From: Streptomyces sp. NBC_00448
GTDB lineage: Bacteria > Actinomycetota > Actinomycetes > Streptomycetales > Streptomycetaceae
Length of the DNA: 64,000 nt
NCBI RefSeq assembly: GCF_036014115.1
Contig: NZ_CP107913.1
Span: 8,946,501-9,010,500 of the forward strand
Reading direction: 5' to 3'
Below, one piece after another: positions 60,329 to 64,000 of the stretch (position 1 is the first letter of the stretch; every line of letters starts with the position of its first letter). The notes under the pieces are model-generated. The model was not told the origin of the DNA and made no database searches. It saw only the letters and a program-made list of their open reading frames with translations. The position numbers and the translations under genes are program-made.

Positions 60329-61339
60329 TCAGGCGGGAACGGCCTCGACCACGCTGCAGTGGCCGCCGGGGACGACCCGGGTCAGCCGCAGTCCGGCGCG
60401 GGCCAGCAGGGCGGCGAACTCCGCCTCGGTGCGCTGGCGTCCGCCGCACAGCACGAGCATGTCCAGGTCCATCAGCTTCACGTTCAGCGCCGGACGGTCG
60501 GTCGGCAGCACCGCCTCGACCAGCAGCACCCGCCCGTGCGCGGGCAGCACCGCGCGCACGTGCGACAGGATGCGGACCGACGGCTCGTCGTCCCAGTCGT
60601 GGATGATGTTGGAGAGCAGATAGGCGTCGCCGCCGGCGGGCACGGAGTCGAAGAAGTCGCCGCCTTCGGTCGTGCTGCGCTCGGTGACACCGGCCTCCTT
60701 CAGCACCGGCCCGGACTCGGCGACGACCTCCGGCTGGTCGTACAGCACCCCGCGCAGGTCGGGGTTGGCCGCCAGGATCGCCGAGAGCAGGGCGCCGCGC
60801 CCGCCGCCGACGTCGACGAGCGTGCGCAGGCCGCCGAAGTCGTAGGCCGCGACGATCGATCCGATGATCTGCCGGGACGTCTGCGTCATGGCCCGGTCGA
60901 ACACGCCCAGCACGTCGGGGTGTTCACGGATGTGGTCCCACACCGGCACGCCGTGCACGCCCTCGAAGGCGGGTGCGCCGGTGCGGACGCTGCGGGCCAG
61001 TTGGGTCCAGGTGTGGCGCTCGGCGGGCAGGCCGGTCCAGATGGCGAAGTCGCGCAGGGAGACCGGTGAGTCGCCGCGCAGCGCGTCGCCGAGTTCGGTG
61101 AGCGCGAAGACCCGGTCCGGTCGCTCCTCGAACAGCTCGATGTCGGCGCAGGCGCGCAGCAGCCGGTAGAGCGTGGGGGCGTGGGCGTCGATGTCCACGG
61201 CGATCTGCTCGACGGTACGGGGGCCGGCGGCCAGCGCGTCGGCGACTCCGAGCTCGGCGGCGGCGCTGACGACCTGGGACATCCAGCCGGCGGTCGCCAG
61301 TTGGAGTATCCGGACGGGGGGTGGAAGCGGAGCGGACAT
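60329..61339 (-). CDS. SAM-dependent O-methyltransferase (hydroxyneurosporene/acetylserotonin type)
   Basis: A 336-residue methyltransferase. The N-terminal dimerisation/winged-helix domain (ILQLATAGWMSQVVSAAAELGVADAL) is followed by the Rossmann SAM site VDVGGGRGALL. The catalytic His lies in SNIIHDWDD. These enzymes methylate hydroxyls of aromatic polyketides (e.g. anthracycline-type tailoring). GGAGG lies about 10 bases before the ATG. It is probably the first gene of a unit with the ABM and LLM genes. Confidence 0.9.
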   Translation of the reverse strand: MSAPLPPPVRILQLATAGWMSQVVSAAAELGVADALAAGPRTVEQIAVDIDAHAPTLYRLLRACADIELFEERPDRVFALTELGDALRGDSPVSLRDFAIWTGLPAERHTWTQLARSVRTGAPAFEGVHGVPVWDHIREHPDVLGVFDRAMTQTSRQIIGSIVAAYDFGGLRTLVDVGGGRGALLSAILAANPDLRGVLYDQPEVVAESGPVLKEAGVTERSTTEGGDFFDSVPAGGDAYLLSNIIHDWDDEPSVRILSHVRAVLPAHGRVLLVEAVLPTDRPALNVKLMDLDMLVLCGGRQRTEAEFAALLARAGLRLTRVVPGGHCSVVEAVPA

Positions 61340-61756
61340 GGCGAAGCTGCCTCCAAGATGGGGTTGCCGATCCACCGGCGCACCGCCCCACCGGCGCGCT
61401 GTCGGCGCGCGGGGCGGATGGCGGCGCTCCGCGTCCCGAACCGTCCGCGCCTGCGGCGTTCGCGCGAGAGCGCACGACGAGGAGACGCGGGGGCACCGGG
61501 CGGGGTGGACTGCGGCAAGGTGCGGAGTGGGAGATTCCGGGATTCCGAGAGGCGCTGCTCGGCAGGTCGTCGACGAACCGTCGTTTTCCGGGCAGGGCGA
61601 AGCCGCCTGGAAAGCGTGACACATGCCGAAGCGGAGCGTCAACACGCGCCGTCGACAGGCGACATGGATCGGTCCGGCGAGGCCCGGCAGCGCGTGGGAG
61701 CGAGGTGACGACGGAGGCGGGAGGGCCCCGTGCGACCGCCGCGGCGGAGGCGGCGC
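61340..61756. other. 417-base gap without a supported gene
   Basis: It separates the O-methyltransferase start from the SnoaL-like stop. Open frames here on both strands have no ribosome site, atypical composition or overlap with genes. It should hold the methyltransferase promoter; no convincing -35/-10 pair is seen. A relatively A/T-rich patch at about 61575-61640 is the best candidate. Confidence 0.5.
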
Positions 61757-62275
61757 TCACTGCCGGCCCGCGCCCGACGGCAGGTCGCCGCGGCTCCACA
61801 CCAGGTGGATCGCCAAGGCGCGCAACCGCCAGCCGTCCGCGGTGCGGACCGCCTCCGCCTCGATCCGGCTGCCGGTCCGCAGGTCGGCCCGGCCCGACAG
61901 CGGCGGGTGCACATGGGTCACCAGGAGCTTGGCGGACACCTCGGCCCTGTCGCCGAGGAGCTCCACCACGTGGTTGGTGCTGGCGTGGTGGGTGCGTGCC
62001 CAGTTCCGCTTGGCGGCGTGCTGGAACTCCGCCAGGCCGGCCAGCCCGCGGTGACCGCCCACGGGGAACCGCAGGTCCAGGTCTTCGGTGAACAGCGAGC
62101 GGTAGAAGGAGTCGTCGCGCGGCGGGTCCGGGCGGCTGTCGAAGTCCAGCAGGTAGCGGTCGAGGAGACCGCCGATCTCGGCGCGGTCGAGCAGGTCCGC
62201 GAGGCCGGCGGCGTCCTCGTGCGCGGGCGGGCCGGGGGCGGCGGTGCGGGTGGTGGCGCGGAGGGGACGGGTCAT
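61757..62275 (-). CDS. SnoaL-like (NTF2-fold) small protein of the tailoring cluster
   Basis: A 172-residue protein of the SnoaL/NTF2 group: LADLLDRAEIGGLLDRYLLDFDSRP...DDSFYRSLFTEDLDLRFPVGGHRGLAGLAEF and a C-terminal HLVWSRG. Members act as polyketide cyclases or hydroxylases with no metal, or as helper proteins. Conserved-looking His pair in ARTHHASTNHVV. GAGGCGG lies before the ATG. It lies 86 bases after the FAD monooxygenase gene and probably works in the same pathway. Confidence 0.82.
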   Translation of the reverse strand: MTRPLRATTRTAAPGPPAHEDAAGLADLLDRAEIGGLLDRYLLDFDSRPDPPRDDSFYRSLFTEDLDLRFPVGGHRGLAGLAEFQHAAKRNWARTHHASTNHVVELLGDRAEVSAKLLVTHVHPPLSGRADLRTGSRIEAEAVRTADGWRLRALAIHLVWSRGDLPSGAGRQ

Positions 62276-62361
62276 GGCGGTACCGCCTCTTCGGTAGCGG
62301 GCCGGCGGGCCGACGGGTCGACGGGTTGGCGGGCCGGGGTTCAACGGGTCGGCGGGCCGGT

Positions 62362-64000
62362 TCAGCGGGAGGTGCGGGCCGGCGGGCCGAACCAGCGGCG
62401 CAGGGCTCTCCGCGCGCCGGCCAGCGCCCGGGCCGGCGTGGCGTCGGGGCCGGTCGCCCAGGCCACGTGGCCGTCCGGGCGGACCAGCGCGGCTCCGACG
62501 TCGTCCAGCCGGACCGCCCCGGGCCCTGACGTCTGCGCGCGGACGTGCCGTACCCGCGGGAGCCAGGGCGCGACGGCGCGGGCCAGCCGCTCCCCGTGCG
62601 CGGCGTCGCCGGTGAGGTCCAGCAGCAGGCCGCGCCCGTCGCGCAGGAGCGCGGCGCTGTGGGTGACCGTTCGCCACGGGGCCGTGCCCCCGCCCGTGCC
62701 CGTATCCTCGCCGGTGCGCTCGGACGTGTGCAGGGGGACGTGCGGCAGCAGCGCGCCGGTCAGCCGGTGGCCGCCGCCCAGGTCGTAGCGCGTGTCGAGG
62801 CCGCTGACCGCGCCCGCGAGGTGCCGGCGGGCCGGGGCCAGCGCGATCAGCTCCTCGAACACCGCCCGCACCGGGCCCACTTCGGGGCCGCCGAGCAGCA
62901 GCAGTGCCTGCGCGGTGATCGAGGTGAGCACCTGCTGCCCGGCCGGGTGCCGCTCGGCGTGGTAGGTGTCCAGGAGCGCGTCGGCGAACGTGCCCGGCCC
63001 GGCGGCCTCGGCCCGGACGGCCGACGCGAGTTTCCAGCCGAGGTTGAAGGCGTCCTGGAGGCCGAGGTTGAGTGCCTGCCCGCCGACCGGGAGCTGCCGG
63101 TGGGCAGCGTCGCCGGCGAACAGCACGCGTCCGTGCCGGTAGCGGGTGAGCTGGCGGACGGAGTCGTCGAAGGACCCGGACCACAGCGGGGTGCCGTGGC
63201 CGATCTCCTCCCCGGTGACCCGCTTCCAGACGTCGGCGACGGTCGCGAAGTCCGTGGCGCGGCTGGGGGAGGGCTGCGTGCCGAACTCGTGGACCATCAC
63301 CCGCGTCACCCCGTCGCCGCGCCGGGCGGCGATGGCCAGTCCGCGATCCAGCCGCTCGAAGCGGCGGTCGGGGATGTCGAGGCCGGCGACGTCGGCCCGC
63401 AGCAGTTCGCGTTCGGCGGGCCGGCCGGGGAAGTCCGCCCCGAGCAGGCCGCGCAGCCCGCTGTCCTGCCCGTCGCAGGCGACGGCGTAGCGGGCCCGTA
63501 TCCGCGTGTCGGTGCCGTCCGGGGTCCGGGCGAGCAACGCGACGTGGTCGGGGCCGGGTTCGACGGCGTGCACGTCGTGGCCGCGCAGCACCCGCACGCC
63601 CAGGTCCGCGGCCAGGGAAGCCAGCAGCTTCTCGGTCACGGTCTGCGGCGCCTTCCACTGGCCGGGGTGGGGGCCCGGCACGGTGAGGTCCAGCGGGATG
63701 CCGCCGAAGTGGCCGCGCGGGTCCTGGGGGAGGACGCCGAACCGGGTCAGCAGGTCCCGGCTGTCGAGGAGTTCCATGGTGCGCGCGTGCAGGGTGGAGG
63801 CGCGGGACTCGGTGGTGGGTTCCGCCAGCCGCTCCAGTACGAGCACGTCGGCGCCGCCCAGCCGCAGTTCGTCGGCGAGCAGCAGCCCGACGGGGCCGGC
63901 GCCGATGACGACGACGTCGGCGTCGAGGCCGGGGGCACCGTTCGTGGGGGCGCCGGTCGTGGCGGTGTCGGTCGCGGGGGTGCGCTTCGGGGAGGTGGTG
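62362..64000 (-). CDS. FAD-dependent aromatic monooxygenase (N-terminus beyond window)
   Basis: About 546 residues are present; the start lies past the right edge. The frame reads through VVVIGAGPVGLLLADELRLGG (FAD dinucleotide fold). It continues with the conserved DG motif (ACDGQDSGLRGLLG) and the GD motif FAGDAAHRQLPVGGQALNLGLQDAFNLGWKL. The C-terminal part (about residues 430-530) is the thioredoxin-like domain found in PgaE/RdmE-type polyketide hydroxylases. It should hydroxylate an aromatic polyketide. It is the first visible gene of the tailoring group. Confidence 0.88.
   Translation of the reverse strand, partial: TTSPKRTPATDTATTGAPTNGAPGLDADVVVIGAGPVGLLLADELRLGGADVLVLERLAEPTTESRASTLHARTMELLDSRDLLTRFGVLPQDPRGHFGGIPLDLTVPGPHPGQWKAPQTVTEKLLASLAADLGVRVLRGHDVHAVEPGPDHVALLARTPDGTDTRIRARYAVACDGQDSGLRGLLGADFPGRPAERELLRADVAGLDIPDRRFERLDRGLAIAARRGDGVTRVMVHEFGTQPSPSRATDFATVADVWKRVTGEEIGHGTPLWSGSFDDSVRQLTRYRHGRVLFAGDAAHRQLPVGGQALNLGLQDAFNLGWKLASAVRAEAAGPGTFADALLDTYHAERHPAGQQVLTSITAQALLLLGGPEVGPVRAVFEELIALAPARRHLAGAVSGLDTRYDLGGGHRLTGALLPHVPLHTSERTGEDTGTGGGTAPWRTVTHSAALLRDGRGLLLDLTGDAAHGERLARAVAPWLPRVRHVRAQTSGPGAVRLDDVGAALVRPDGHVAWATGPDATPARALAGARRALRRWFGPPARTSR

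Noticed and set aside
61321..62091. A 256-codon plus-strand frame in the gap and over the SnoaL-like gene
   Set aside because: Arg/Ala/Pro-rich with no motif. The minus-strand SnoaL-like frame is better supported, and the rest is left as a spacer.
1..64000. tRNA, rRNA, insertion sequences or phage attachment sites
   Set aside because: No cloverleaf sequence, transposase motif or tRNA 3'-end repeat was recognised by eye on either strand.

Overview
The window is about 73% G+C by eye. It has short intergenic gaps, many GTG and TTG starts, 4-bp ATGA/GTGA gene overlaps, Tat-type lipoproteins, many LacI/TetR/MarR/LysR regulators, kinase-WD40 fusions and a polyketide-type tailoring cluster. This points to a Streptomyces-like actinomycete chromosome. 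I see no tRNA, rRNA, CRISPR array or intact insertion sequence. About 51 protein genes are called; the two at the window edges are incomplete.

Layout. 1-6.5 kb: a Tat-exported metallophosphoesterase (cut at the left edge), a TrmB/LuxR-type regulator, and a divergent very large secreted subtilase-like peptidase ending in a strong terminator. 6.7-11.6 kb: two coupled Ser/Thr kinases, one with WD40 domains and one with an FHA domain. 11.6-13.7 kb: an MDR oxidoreductase with a divergent LysR regulator. 13.9-24.3 kb: a LacI-controlled sugar ABC importer operon with an SDR, two heparinase II/III-type lyases and a YesL/DUF624 membrane protein, read as a uronate-polysaccharide utilisation locus. 24.4-29.4 kb: a MarR/SDR pair with a clear palindromic operator and a TetR/MMPL efflux pair. 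29.4-37.1 kb: a PQQ-type sugar dehydrogenase lipoprotein, LysR with a divergent dehydrogenase-NTF2 fusion, a decayed SDR remnant, a DUF1206 membrane protein, an unrecognised Tat-exported protein and an acetylxylan-esterase-like hydrolase. 37.2-46.6 kb: a second LacI-controlled carbohydrate locus on the minus strand (Gfo/Idh oxidoreductase, PmoA-like protein, cupin, ABC importer, YesL-like protein, epoxide hydrolase). 46.7-52.9 kb: a lipoprotein, a TetR regulator, and an operon of flavin oxidoreductase, rhodanese, flavin oxidoreductase and MFS exporter. 53.1-64 kb: ten minus-strand genes, namely a peptide/nickel-type ABC importer and then tailoring enzymes (flavin oxidoreductase, double ABM monooxygenase, O-methyltransferase, SnoaL-like protein, FAD monooxygenase running off the right edge).

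How the parts work together. The two carbohydrate loci share one plan: a LacI repressor, a solute-binding lipoprotein, two permeases, a YesL-like protein and catabolic enzymes. Neither carries its own ABC ATPase, so both probably use a shared MsiK-type ATPase encoded elsewhere. The flavin oxidoreductase/rhodanese operon next to the Opp/Dpp-type importer suggests uptake and oxidative breakdown of a small organosulfur compound. The right edge looks like the border of an aromatic polyketide-type cluster whose core enzymes lie outside the window. Functional claims come from reading motifs and gene order only; no database search was run.
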